A DNA stretch of 10,025 nt, taken from contig JADGOU010000078.1 of the NCBI GenBank assembly GCA_017882835.1, positions 1 to 10,025 of the forward strand. Direction: 5' to 3'. The position numbers were made by a program, and so were the translations under genes. This document shows, piece by piece, positions 5,401 through 10,025 of the stretch. Every line of letters starts with the position of its first letter. Position 1 is the first letter of the stretch. This DNA is from Frankiaceae bacterium (GTDB taxonomy: Bacteria > Actinomycetota > Actinomycetes > JADGOU01). Below the pieces are notes generated by a model. It was not told where the DNA came from. It saw only the letters and a program-made list of their open reading frames with translations, and searched no databases.

Positions 5401-6487
5401 CCGCCGCCGGGCCGACGTCGCGCCCGGCCAACAGCTCGTCCAGCAGCCGCCCGCACAGTCGGGACAACGGCCCGCTACCGCGCCGAGCCGGGGGCTCGCC
5501 GCGCTCCAAGGCCGCGGCCAACCCGGGCTCCGGGCGCAGCTGCCCGGCCAGACGCAAGTCAAGGGAGGCGGCGATGACGTCGGCATCCAGCCCGGCCGGT
5601 GCGGGGCCGCGGACGACGACCCGCACGTCCGGGCAGTGTGCCTGCACCGCGGTCGCGACCCGGGCCGCCGCCGCACAGGCCCGGACCTCCGCCGGCACCA
5701 CCAGCAGCACGACCTGTGCTGCCTCAAGCACGGCCTCGGCCGCCTCGTCCAGCCGCCGGGGCAGGTCCACGACGACAAGTTCGCGGCCGCGGGCGCCGGC
5801 ATCGAGCACGTCGCGCATCGCGGTTGCCGGGATGTCGAGCTGGTCACTACGGTCCCAAGACAAGACCGTCAGCTCGTGCACCCGCGGTAGGTGCTGGCTC
5901 AGGATGTCGCGCGCCACCAGACCGCGAGACGTTGCCACCTCCGGCCAGCGCATCCCAGGGCTGCTCTCCGCGCCAAGAAGCAGGTCCAGGCCGCCGCCGA
6001 GGGGATCGGCGTCGACGAGCAGGCTGGAGCGCTTGGTTCGCATCGCGGTGACGGCCAGCGCGGTTGCCAGCGTGCTGGCTCCGGCGCCACCGCGACCGCC
6101 GGCTACACCCAGCACGAAGCCATGCAAAGGCCGGCCGTTGACAGCTTCCGACAGCTCATCGACCAGCCAGGACTCCGCATCGGGCAGGAAATAGACATCC
6201 TCGGCGCCAACCGTGACTGCCTGTTGCCACACCGTGGCGTCGTCCAGATCTCGACTCACCAAGGCGACGCCCCGCCGGCGCGGCATCGCCGCGACGGCGC
6301 AACCGGCGGTGGCGTCGGTCCCCACCAGCACCATGGGCGCTGCGGTCCACCGTCGTCGGGCCGCCACGGCGTCCGGAGCGACTTCCGGTTCGACGCCGGC
6401 GGCCGCCGCGAGTCGAACCAGCTCGTCAAGTAGCTCAGCGTCGGTGGTGATGATCAGCGGCCGGGGCGCGATGGGTGCGCTGGGCAT
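5396..6487 (-). CDS. ssd: CpaE/Ssd-like septum-site-determining ATPase family protein (TIGR03815 type)
   Basis: A 363-residue MinD/ParA-superfamily protein at the head of the Tad locus. The ATG at 6487 is chosen because gggagg (6498-6493) stands 5 nt before it; an upstream in-frame start at 6553 lacks this. Residues about 10-118 form a degenerate response-receiver-like domain (PLIITTDAELLDELVRLA...VGAEDVYFLPD). The ATPase domain begins with a deviant Walker A GGRGGAGAST (about 130-139). In it the signature lysine is Arg and the P-loop lysine is Ala, a pattern I recall from other CpaE-like proteins. LLVDADPLGGGLDLLLG (about 156-172) and ELVVVDLPRRLD follow. CpaE proteins localise pilus machinery; the M. 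tuberculosis homologue Rv3660c (Ssd) affects septation and growth. Loss of both lysines suggests weak or absent ATP hydrolysis, so a scaffold role is possible. The stop overlaps cpaF by 4 nt. Confidence 0.92.
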   Translation of the reverse strand: MPSAPIAPRPLIITTDAELLDELVRLAAAAGVEPEVAPDAVAARRRWTAAPMVLVGTDATAGCAVAAMPRRRGVALVSRDLDDATVWQQAVTVGAEDVYFLPDAESWLVDELSEAVNGRPLHGFVLGVAGGRGGAGASTLATALAVTAMRTKRSSLLVDADPLGGGLDLLLGAESSPGMRWPEVATSRGLVARDILSQHLPRVHELTVLSWDRSDQLDIPATAMRDVLDAGARGRELVVVDLPRRLDEAAEAVLEAAQVVLLVVPAEVRACAAAARVATAVQAHCPDVRVVVRGPAPAGLDADVIAASLDLRLAGQLRPEPGLAAALERGEPPARRGSGPLSRLCGRLLDELLAGRDVGPAAA

Positions 6488-6492
6488 GCGTG

Positions 6493-6498
6493 CCTCCC
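6493..6498 (-). promoter_or_regulatory. Shine-Dalgarno sequence deciding the cpaE/ssd start
   Basis: On the minus strand gggagg lies 5 nt upstream of the ATG at 6487. It is the strongest ribosome binding site in the Tad locus and favours this start over the in-frame one at 6553. Confidence 0.75.
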
Positions 6499-6557
6499 TG
6501 AGGTCGGAAGGCCAGCCTGCTGCCGGTGTCGGGGGCCGGGACCGGTGCGGCACGAGG

Positions 6558-6596
6558 TGTGGACATGGCCGACGTACCGCCGATCGCCTGTGGACA
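6558..6596. promoter_or_regulatory. Paired TGTGGACA octamers in the divergent cpaE/HAD promoter region
   Basis: The octamer tgtggaca occurs at 6558-6565 and 6589-6596, 31 bp apart (about three helical turns, same face), in the 142-bp region between two divergent genes. A third copy is at 2420-2427 in the tadC-flp gap, and a fourth, inverted, at 8764-8771 at the start of satP. The octamer equals eight of nine bases of the actinobacterial DnaA box (TTGTCCACA, read on the other strand). Whether DnaA or another factor binds is not known from sequence. Confidence 0.35.
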
Positions 6597-6617
6597 GCTC
6601 GCCCGGGCCGCGTTACC

Positions 6618-6623
6618 TATGCT
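6618..6623 (+). promoter_or_regulatory. Candidate -10 element for a leaderless HAD-phosphatase transcript
   Basis: TATGCT ends 7 bases before the ATG at 6630, the spacing expected when transcription starts at the A of the start codon. The gene has no convincing Shine-Dalgarno (only gcggg directly before the ATG), which fits the leaderless mRNAs common in actinomycetes. No good -35 is seen at 17 bp (tggaca at 6591-6596 is 21 bp away), so this is tentative. Confidence 0.35.
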
Positions 6624-6629
6624 CGCGGG

Positions 6630-7523
6630 ATGCCCCTTGCGCCTGCCGGTCGATCGGCTGTCTTCTTCGACCTGGACAAGACGGTCATCGCCAAGTCGAG
6701 CACCTTAGCCTTCGGCAAGCCCTTCTACCAGGGTGGACTGATCAACCGCCGGGCGGTGCTGAAGAGCAGCTACGCGCAGTTTGTCTACCTGGTCTCGGGG
6801 GCCGACGACGACCAAATGGACCGAATGCGCAGCTACCTCAAGAAGCTGTGTGCCGGCTGGGACGTCGAGCAGGTGCGGGAGATCGTCGCCGAGACGCTGC
6901 ACGACCTGATCGACCCGTTGATCTACGACGAGGCCGCCGCACTGATCGAGGAGCACCGGGCCGCCGGTCGCGACGTCGTGCTGGTCTCCAGCAGTGGCGA
7001 GGAGGTGGTGGCGCCCATCGGCGCGATGGTGGGGGCGGACCGGGTGGCGGCCACCCGGATGGTGGTCGAGGACGGGCGCTACACCGGCGACATCGCTTTC
7101 TACAACTACGGTGCCGCCAAGGCTGAGGTCCTGCGTGAGCTTGGCGCCAGCTGCGGCTATGACCTGGCCGACTGCTACGCCTACAGCGACTCGACTACCG
7201 ACCTGCCGATGCTCGAAGCTGTAGGTCACCCAACCGCGGTGAACCCTGACCGGGGACTGCGCCGCATCGCCACCGAGCGCGGCTGGCCGGTACGAGAGTT
7301 CGCCCGGCCGGTGCACCTGCGCAGCCGAATACCCAGGGTCGCTAGGGCTAGGGTGCCGGCCATGCCGGCGGCGCCGACTCCGGCAGCGACCGGCACGGCG
7401 GTAGGGGTGGCCGCCGCGGCCGGGCTGGTCTGGCTCGCCGCCCGCCACCTCCCGCGAATCCCCGTGCAGGCCTCACCCGGCCTGGTTCGCAAGACCCCAT
7501 TCGAACCGGGCCGAAAGACCTAA
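6630..7523 (+). CDS. HAD-superfamily subfamily IB hydrolase (SerB/CicA-like), membrane-anchored
   Basis: A 297-residue phosphatase of the group to which Rv3661 belongs. All HAD motifs are visible: motif I FFDLDKT (about 12-18, nucleophile and acid Asp14 and Asp16), motif II VLVSSSG (about 117-123), motif III Lys (about 164, in YGAAKAEVL) and motif IV YSDSTTDLPML (about 185-195). A helical cap lies between motifs I and II (about 25-110). After the catalytic domain (about residue 228) comes a basic Pro/Ala-rich linker, then one hydrophobic helix (about 252-272, GTAVGVAAAAGLVWLAA). The protein is thus probably tethered to the membrane with its catalytic domain in the cytoplasm. The substrate is unknown; phosphoserine, lysophosphatidate or another small phosphomonoester are options within HAD-IB. 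It is divergent from the Tad locus, and the ATG at 6630 is the first start directly before the conserved domain. Confidence 0.9.
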   Translation: MPLAPAGRSAVFFDLDKTVIAKSSTLAFGKPFYQGGLINRRAVLKSSYAQFVYLVSGADDDQMDRMRSYLKKLCAGWDVEQVREIVAETLHDLIDPLIYDEAAALIEEHRAAGRDVVLVSSSGEEVVAPIGAMVGADRVAATRMVVEDGRYTGDIAFYNYGAAKAEVLRELGASCGYDLADCYAYSDSTTDLPMLEAVGHPTAVNPDRGLRRIATERGWPVREFARPVHLRSRIPRVARARVPAMPAAPTPAATGTAVGVAAAAGLVWLAARHLPRIPVQASPGLVRKTPFEPGRKT

Positions 7524-7548
7524 CTTGCGCCAAAGTCTGGCTAAGCCC

Positions 7549-7577
7549 TTCCCATCCCAGCGGCACCGGCGTACAAA
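7549..7577 (+). promoter_or_regulatory. Candidate promoter of the intergenic RNA
   Basis: TTCCCA (7549-7554) and TACAAA (7572-7577) are separated by 17 bp and match the sigma-70-type consensus at four of six positions each. Transcription would start near 7584, just after the HAD gene ends at 7523 and just before the first hairpin of the candidate RNA. Confidence 0.3.
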
Positions 7578-7583
7578 GGAAGA

Positions 7584-7780
7584 TACGGATTCACCCTGCG
7601 GGTGGACTAGTTTCCCCCCGAAGGCGGGTTCGGGCACGGAAGTCGGGCACCCACGCGCGACCAGCCGCGAGAGGCACGTCGGTGCTGGCGCAAGCCGGTG
7701 TCGTCGATATGTTGCACGCCTGGTAACTCGACTTTCCGCGACAGTGGCGGCGCCTCGGTAGGCCGAGGCGCCGTTCGCTT
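7584..7780 (+). ncRNA. ms1: Probable Ms1/MTS2823/scr3559-type small RNA (6S-like, RNA polymerase-binding)
   Basis: The 301 bp between the HAD gene and the Fic-like gene have no credible ORF but strong RNA structure. There is a hairpin caccc/gggtg (7592-7604); a perfect 6-bp stem cccgaa/ttcggg (7617-7634); a long stem-loop at 7677-7706 with 12 pairs and one U-U mismatch, closed by the GNRA loop GCAA; and a final 11-bp hairpin at 7748-7773. Four of the pairs at 7677-7706 are G-U, which hold only in plus-strand RNA. As I recall, in M. tuberculosis the abundant RNA MTS2823 lies between Rv3661 (the HAD homologue) and Rv3662c on the same strand, and in Streptomyces scr3559 lies by SCO3559. Ms1 binds core RNA polymerase in stationary phase. 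Ends are approximate: the 5' end rests on a weak promoter match and the real RNA may be longer. Identity rests on synteny and structure, not on an alignment. Confidence 0.62.
7748..7773 (+). terminator. Strong hairpin at the 3' end of the candidate sRNA
   Basis: A perfect 11-bp stem, cggcgcctcgg (7748-7758) and ccgaggcgccg (7763-7773), carries a 4-base loop tagg and is followed by ttcgcttgtct, a modest T-rich tail. It probably ends the plus-strand RNA, and it may also stop minus-strand transcription coming from the Fic-like gene. Confidence 0.75.
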
Positions 7781-7785
7781 GTCTG

Positions 7786-7817
7786 GGTCCAGCCGGGTCC
7801 GGACCGGTCCAGCCGGT
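7786..7817. repeat. Direct repeat with overlapping palindromes after the Fic-like gene
   Basis: The 11-mer ggtccagccgg occurs at 7786-7796 and 7807-7817. Between and into them fall two overlapping 10-bp palindromes, ggtccggacc (7796-7805) and ggaccggtcc (7801-7810). They lie just past the stop of the minus-strand gene at 7825 and may contribute to its transcript end. Confidence 0.6.
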
Positions 7818-7824
7818 CCCCGGG

Positions 7825-8646
7825 TCAGCCTCGGACCAGCGCCTCGCACACCGCCAGTCCTTCGCGCGCCCCGAGGGCCACCGCCCGGCCGCAGTGGCGC
7901 ACCCACCGGGCCAGTCCGTCCGCGGTGCCGGCGGCGTAGTCGCGGGCTGCGGCGGCGTACTCGGTGTGCAGCTCGCGGTGTCCGACTTCGGGAACCGACA
8001 CCGACTTCGGATCCAGTCCGCGAGCGATCAACACCAGCCGACCCGCGGCCCGGGCGACCAACCCGTTCCCGGCTGGAAACGGGCGCAGGGTCAGCAGCTC
8101 CCCGTGCACCAGGGCGTAGGTCACCAGGGCCGGAGCGGCCGTCGGCGTGACCACCAAGTCGGCCAGCGCGTTCAACCGCGGGGGCACGGTGGCGGCATCC
8201 GGGGCGGCGCCGAGTCCGAGCGGGTCTTCGGCCACCGCGTCGTGGCGGGGACGGCCCAGTTCGGTGCTGTCCAGGAATCCCGACGCGGCCAGCACGTGCA
8301 TCCGGGCCAAGGCCTGTCGCGGCGCCCGCTCCCAGACGGCCAGCATCGTCCCCAGCTCGGCGTGCAGCCGCACGGCGCCCTCGACCACCGCCCGTCCCGG
8401 CTCGGGCAGCGTCAGCGGACCGCCCGCCATCAGCTGGACCCGCAGCCACTCCAGTTCGACCGCGGCGCCATCGAGCTCCGCCGAGGCCCGCGCCCCCCGC
8501 AGGGAAGACTCCGCGCTCACCTCGGCGCTGCGCTGGCGCAGCATCCGGTGGTTGAGCAAGCCGTCGACAGCGGCCCTCGCCTCGGCGACTGTCTGGGCGA
8601 CCCCCGGCCAGGCGGCCAGCTGTCCCAGCGGGTCGTCGACCGTCAC
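7825..8646 (-). CDS. Fic-fold-like protein with degenerate Fic loop (often annotated 'oxidoreductase' in Streptomyces)
   Basis: A 273-residue, mostly helical protein. The core resembles a Fic domain. At about 52-60, ARASAELDG resembles the inhibitory helix motif (S/T)xxxE(G/N), with Asp for Glu. At about 181-199, HGELLTLRPFPAGNGLVAR matches the HxFx(D/E)GNGRxxR loop, except that the catalytic His is Arg188, the acidic residue is Ala192 and the first Arg is Leu196; Phe190, GNG and the last Arg are kept. The C-terminal half (LDPKSVSVPEVG; WVRHCGRAVALGAREGLAVCEAL) recalls the SCO3559-type family. I infer a Fic descendant that probably lacks classical AMP-transfer activity; the ligand is unknown. 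The start is uncertain: GTG 8646 lies just before the conserved DPLGQLAAWPGV, TTG at 8658 is an alternative, and neither has a strong ribosome binding site. It is divergent from satP. Confidence 0.78.
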   Translation of the reverse strand: MTVDDPLGQLAAWPGVAQTVAEARAAVDGLLNHRMLRQRSAEVSAESSLRGARASAELDGAAVELEWLRVQLMAGGPLTLPEPGRAVVEGAVRLHAELGTMLAVWERAPRQALARMHVLAASGFLDSTELGRPRHDAVAEDPLGLGAAPDAATVPPRLNALADLVVTPTAAPALVTYALVHGELLTLRPFPAGNGLVARAAGRLVLIARGLDPKSVSVPEVGHRELHTEYAAAARDYAAGTADGLARWVRHCGRAVALGAREGLAVCEALVRG

Positions 8647-8659
8647 TGATTGAGCCAAT

Positions 8660-8673
8660 GGGACGAACGTCCC
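8660..8673. promoter_or_regulatory. Inverted repeat in the fic-like/satP divergent region
   Basis: GGGACG-aa-CGTCCC is a perfect 6-bp inverted repeat with a 2-base centre, 14 bases before the GTG of the minus-strand gene and 90 bases before satP. It is a possible operator for either gene; the regulator is unknown. Confidence 0.4.
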
Positions 8674-8700
8674 TGAATTTTCGCCACTAGGTCCTTGATT

Positions 8701-8732
8701 TGTGGGCGCGTGCACGGCACGGTTTGCCGCAA
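8701..8732. promoter_or_regulatory. Candidate regulator sites upstream of satP: Crp-like dyad and TTGC-c-GCAA
   Basis: TGTGGGCGCGTGCACG (8701-8716) has the GTG-N8-CAC spacing of Crp/GlxR sites (TGTGA-N6-TCACA) but lacks the inner A/T. Just after it, TTGCCGCAA (8724-8732) is an inverted repeat of TTGC. The string gtttgccg at 8722-8729 recurs upstream of acsA (9604-9611), hinting at a shared acetate regulator. Each match alone is weak. Confidence 0.25.
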
Positions 8733-8751
8733 TCACGGGGAGTACTTCACT

Positions 8752-8757
8752 AGGAGG
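8752..8757 (+). promoter_or_regulatory. Strong Shine-Dalgarno sequence of satP
   Basis: aggagg stands 5 nt before the GTG at 8763, which decides this start over the in-frame ATG at 8784. The ATG at 8758-8760 directly after it is out of frame. Confidence 0.85.
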
Positions 8758-8762
8758 ATGTC

Positions 8763-9443
8763 GTGTCCACACGCGAGGTGCGCATGCCGGACGCACAGAG
8801 CACAGCACAAACCGGCGAGGGCCAGCGGTCGGGAGCAGTCCAGACGGCGGCGGCCATGACCGCCGACATCGCCGACCCGGGCCCGCTGGGCCTGGCCGGG
8901 TTCGCGCTGACCACGTTCGTGCTCAGCGTGTTCAACGCCAACATCATCAGCAACAAAGGCTTGGCGGCGGTCGTCCTGCCGATCGCGCTGTTCTACGGCG
9001 GCATCGCCCAGCTGCTGGCCGGGATGTGGGAGTTCAAGAAGGCGAACACGTTCGGGGCACTGGCGTTCACCTCGTACGGCGCCTTCTGGATCTCCTACGC
9101 GGCCTACGTCAAGTTCGTCGTCCCGGGCCTGTTGGCGTCGCCGGCGACGAAGGCCGACGTGCACACCGCCTCGGGCCTGTTCCTGCTGGCCTGGACGATC
9201 TTCACGGCGTACATGCTGATCGCCGCTCTGCGGGTCAACGGCGCCTTGGTGATCGTGTTCGCCGTTTTGATCGTCACCTTCATTCTCCTGGCCTGGGGTG
9301 ACTTCGCGAGCAACACGAGCATCACCAAGATCGGTGGTTACCTCGGCATCGTCACCGCCTTCCTCGCCTGGTACGCGTCGGCGGCGGGCGTGATCAACGC
9401 GACCTGGAAGCGGGTCGTGCTGCCAGTCATGCCGATCAAGTGA
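8763..9443 (+). CDS. satP: Acetate uptake transporter, GPR1/FUN34/YaaH (SatP, AceTr) family
   Basis: A 226-residue membrane protein importing acetate/succinate with protons or acting as an acetate channel (TC 2.A.96). After a polar N-terminus of about 35 residues comes the family signature, DPGPLGLAGFALTTFVLSVFNAN (about 38-60; the family's NPAPLGL motif with Asp first). FYGGIAQLLAGMWEFKKANTFGA (about 77-99) follows, also highly conserved. Six membrane helices are seen at about 43-60, 67-88, 98-122, 136-156, 159-178 and 188-212. The gene starts at GTG behind an excellent Shine-Dalgarno. It is divergent from the Fic-like gene, ends at a strong hairpin, and precedes acetyl-CoA synthetase, so uptake and activation of acetate are encoded side by side. 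Confidence 0.94.
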   Translation: MSTREVRMPDAQSTAQTGEGQRSGAVQTAAAMTADIADPGPLGLAGFALTTFVLSVFNANIISNKGLAAVVLPIALFYGGIAQLLAGMWEFKKANTFGALAFTSYGAFWISYAAYVKFVVPGLLASPATKADVHTASGLFLLAWTIFTAYMLIAALRVNGALVIVFAVLIVTFILLAWGDFASNTSITKIGGYLGIVTAFLAWYASAAGVINATWKRVVLPVMPIK

Positions 9444-9499
9444 TCGCCCGCACCGGCTGAAACACCCATCGCCGGCGCGCCAACGGCGCCAACGGCGCC

Positions 9500-9540
9500 C
9501 AGAGACCGCGTCGACCCGCTCGCGGGCGACGCGGTCTCTG
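9500..9540 (+). terminator. Long hairpin terminator after satP
   Basis: A perfect 14-bp stem, cagagaccgcgtcg (9500-9513) with cgacgcggtctctg (9527-9540), continues after one bulged A into cccg/cggg (9515-9518, 9523-9526) with the loop ctcg. It is followed by gctttcc. This is a very stable rho-independent-type hairpin 57 bases after the satP stop, insulating acsA. A 9-bp direct repeat, caacggcgc (9481-9489, 9490-9498), lies just before it. Confidence 0.85.
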
Positions 9541-9603
9541 GCTTTCCGCACCTTGCCTTTCCCGCCTCACGTCCCCGGTAGCCCGGCAAGCGAGCGACGA
9601 AAG

Positions 9604-9617
9604 TTTGCCGTTTGCCC
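9604..9617. promoter_or_regulatory. GTTTGCC direct repeat upstream of acsA
   Basis: gtttgcc occurs twice back to back (9604-9610, 9611-9617), preceded by gaaa. The TTTGC core recalls the binding sites of RamB-type regulators of acetate metabolism, and the 8-mer gtttgccg is also upstream of satP. This is inference only. Confidence 0.3.
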
Positions 9618-9640
9618 CCCTCAGCCAGCCCGACGCTCTA

Positions 9641-9720
9641 GTTTCCGCTACAGACGAGTTTCCGCACGTAGACGAGTTCCGCACGTAGACGAGTTCCGCA
9701 CCGAGCCGCCGAGTTTCCGC
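9641..9720. repeat. 17- to 19-bp degenerate tandem repeat upstream of acsA
   Basis: The core agtttccg / agttccg occurs five times, at 9641, 9658, 9676, 9693 and 9712, spaced 17, 18, 17 and 19 bases. The central three copies share the longer unit agacgagtttccgcacgt (9653-9670) or its one-base-shorter form (9671-9687, 9688-9702). The array fills the region from 111 to 32 bases before the acsA start, where a promoter is expected. It could be a repeated regulator site or a neutral expansion. Confidence 0.88.
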
Positions 9721-9751
9721 CATCTGTGACTGTCGACCCAAGGAGCTTGCA

Positions 9752-10025
9752 GTGACCGAGCCCGCCACCCACGACAGCGCGCTGTCCGCGCTGCTGCATG
9801 AGACGCGCCAATTCGAGCCGGCGCCGGAGTTGGCCGCGGCGGCGAACGCCCAGCCCGACATCTACGCCCGCGCCGCGGCCGACCCGCTCGGCTTCTGGGA
9901 CCAGGAGGCCCGCGAGCTCACCTGGACCCAGCCGTGGGAGCAGGTGCTGGAGTGGGAGCCGCCGTTCGCCAAGTGGTTCGTCGGCGGCAAGCTCAACGTC
10001 TCGGTGAACTGCGTCGACCGGCACG
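9752..10025 (+). CDS. acsA: Acetyl-CoA synthetase, N-terminal part
   Basis: The first 91 codons of a gene leaving the window on the right. The GTG at 9752 follows aaggag (9740-9745) with 6-nt spacing. The protein matches the N-terminus of AMP-forming acetyl-CoA synthetases: LLHETRQFEPAPEL (about 14-27), DPLGFWDQEARELTWTQPWEQVL (about 44-66) and PPFAKWFVGGKLNVSVNCVDRH (about 70-91), the last being a hallmark of the family. The enzyme converts acetate, ATP and CoA to acetyl-CoA. The catalytic AMP-binding core and the regulatory lysine lie beyond the window. Upstream are the satP terminator, a GTTTGCC direct repeat and a tandem repeat array. Confidence 0.95.
   Translation, partial: MTEPATHDSALSALLHETRQFEPAPELAAAANAQPDIYARAAADPLGFWDQEARELTWTQPWEQVLEWEPPFAKWFVGGKLNVSVNCVDRH

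Noticed and set aside
4176..6194. 672-codon open frame on the plus strand across cpaF and cpaE
   Set aside because: It is antisense to two genes with complete, ordered motifs (Walker A, Walker B, His box, MinD-like loop). Its own product is low-complexity and rich in Arg, Gln, Pro and Ser, the usual shadow of high-GC coding DNA.
6213..6629. Upstream extension of the HAD gene to 6213
   Set aside because: The added residues are antisense to cpaE/ssd and motif-free. The conserved domain begins right after the ATG at 6630.
7525..7761. 78-codon open frame in the HAD/Fic-like gap
   Set aside because: No ribosome binding site, and a motif-free Arg/Thr/Ser-rich product. It runs through several strong RNA hairpins, so a non-coding RNA explains the stretch better.
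7584..7780. Identity as 6C RNA, tmRNA or RNase P RNA
   Set aside because: Only one six-C run (7614-7619) is present, while 6C RNA has two. No tmRNA tRNA-like end or tag frame and no conserved RNase P core sequences were seen.
8733..9551. 272-codon open frame on the minus strand across satP
   Set aside because: Antisense to a textbook SatP-family protein with a strong ribosome binding site; the translation is charged and motif-free.
9641..9720. CRISPR array
   Set aside because: The copies abut with no spacers, the period is only 17-19 bp, and no cas gene is near.

Overview
The base composition (very high GC with G/C-ending codons), the GTG starts and the gene order point to an actinomycete chromosome. 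The order is DECH-type helicase, a compact Tad/Flp locus on the opposite strand, a HAD-IB phosphatase, a Fic-fold-like protein, then acetate genes. It parallels the Rv3649 to Rv3667 stretch of Mycobacterium tuberculosis and the SCO3550 to SCO3563 stretch of Streptomyces, as I remember them. Genus cannot be decided from this window. Nothing looks recently acquired: there is no transposase, integrase, tRNA or CRISPR array.

Layout. 1-560 (+) is the C-terminus of the helicase, whose stop codon lies in a 19-bp tandem repeat. 717-1142 (+) is a small two-helix membrane protein with a coiled-coil tail. 6487 down to 1058 (-) is the pilus/secretion locus: CpaE/Ssd-like ATPase, CpaF ATPase, TadB, TadC, then after a 189-bp gap a Flp-like pilin, TadE and a second TadE-like protein. 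Five of the six junctions overlap: four by 4 nt (ATGA, GTGA, GTGA, CTGA) and one by 8 nt. 6630-7523 (+) is a HAD-IB phosphatase with a C-terminal membrane anchor. 7524-7824 has no gene but holds a probable structured RNA, placed where mycobacteria encode Ms1/MTS2823 and Streptomyces encodes scr3559. 7825-8646 (-) is a Fic-fold-like protein with a degenerate catalytic loop. 8763-9443 (+) is a SatP-type acetate transporter ending in a strong hairpin. 9752 to the window end (+) is the N-terminus of acetyl-CoA synthetase.

How the parts work together. The Tad locus would build a thin pilus-like or secretion structure. CpaF powers it, TadB/TadC form the inner-membrane platform, CpaE/Ssd places it (or influences septation), and the Flp-like protein and two TadE-like proteins are the exported subunits. 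No prepilin peptidase is encoded here, so processing must rely on one elsewhere. SatP and Acs would take up acetate and convert it to acetyl-CoA.

The most notable non-coding features are the Ms1-like RNA candidate with strand-specific G-U pairing, four unrelated 15- to 19-bp tandem repeats (three intergenic, one creating three consecutive start codons for cpaF), and the lack of any ATG/GTG/TTG start for tadE other than ones that would badly overlap flp or truncate the product.
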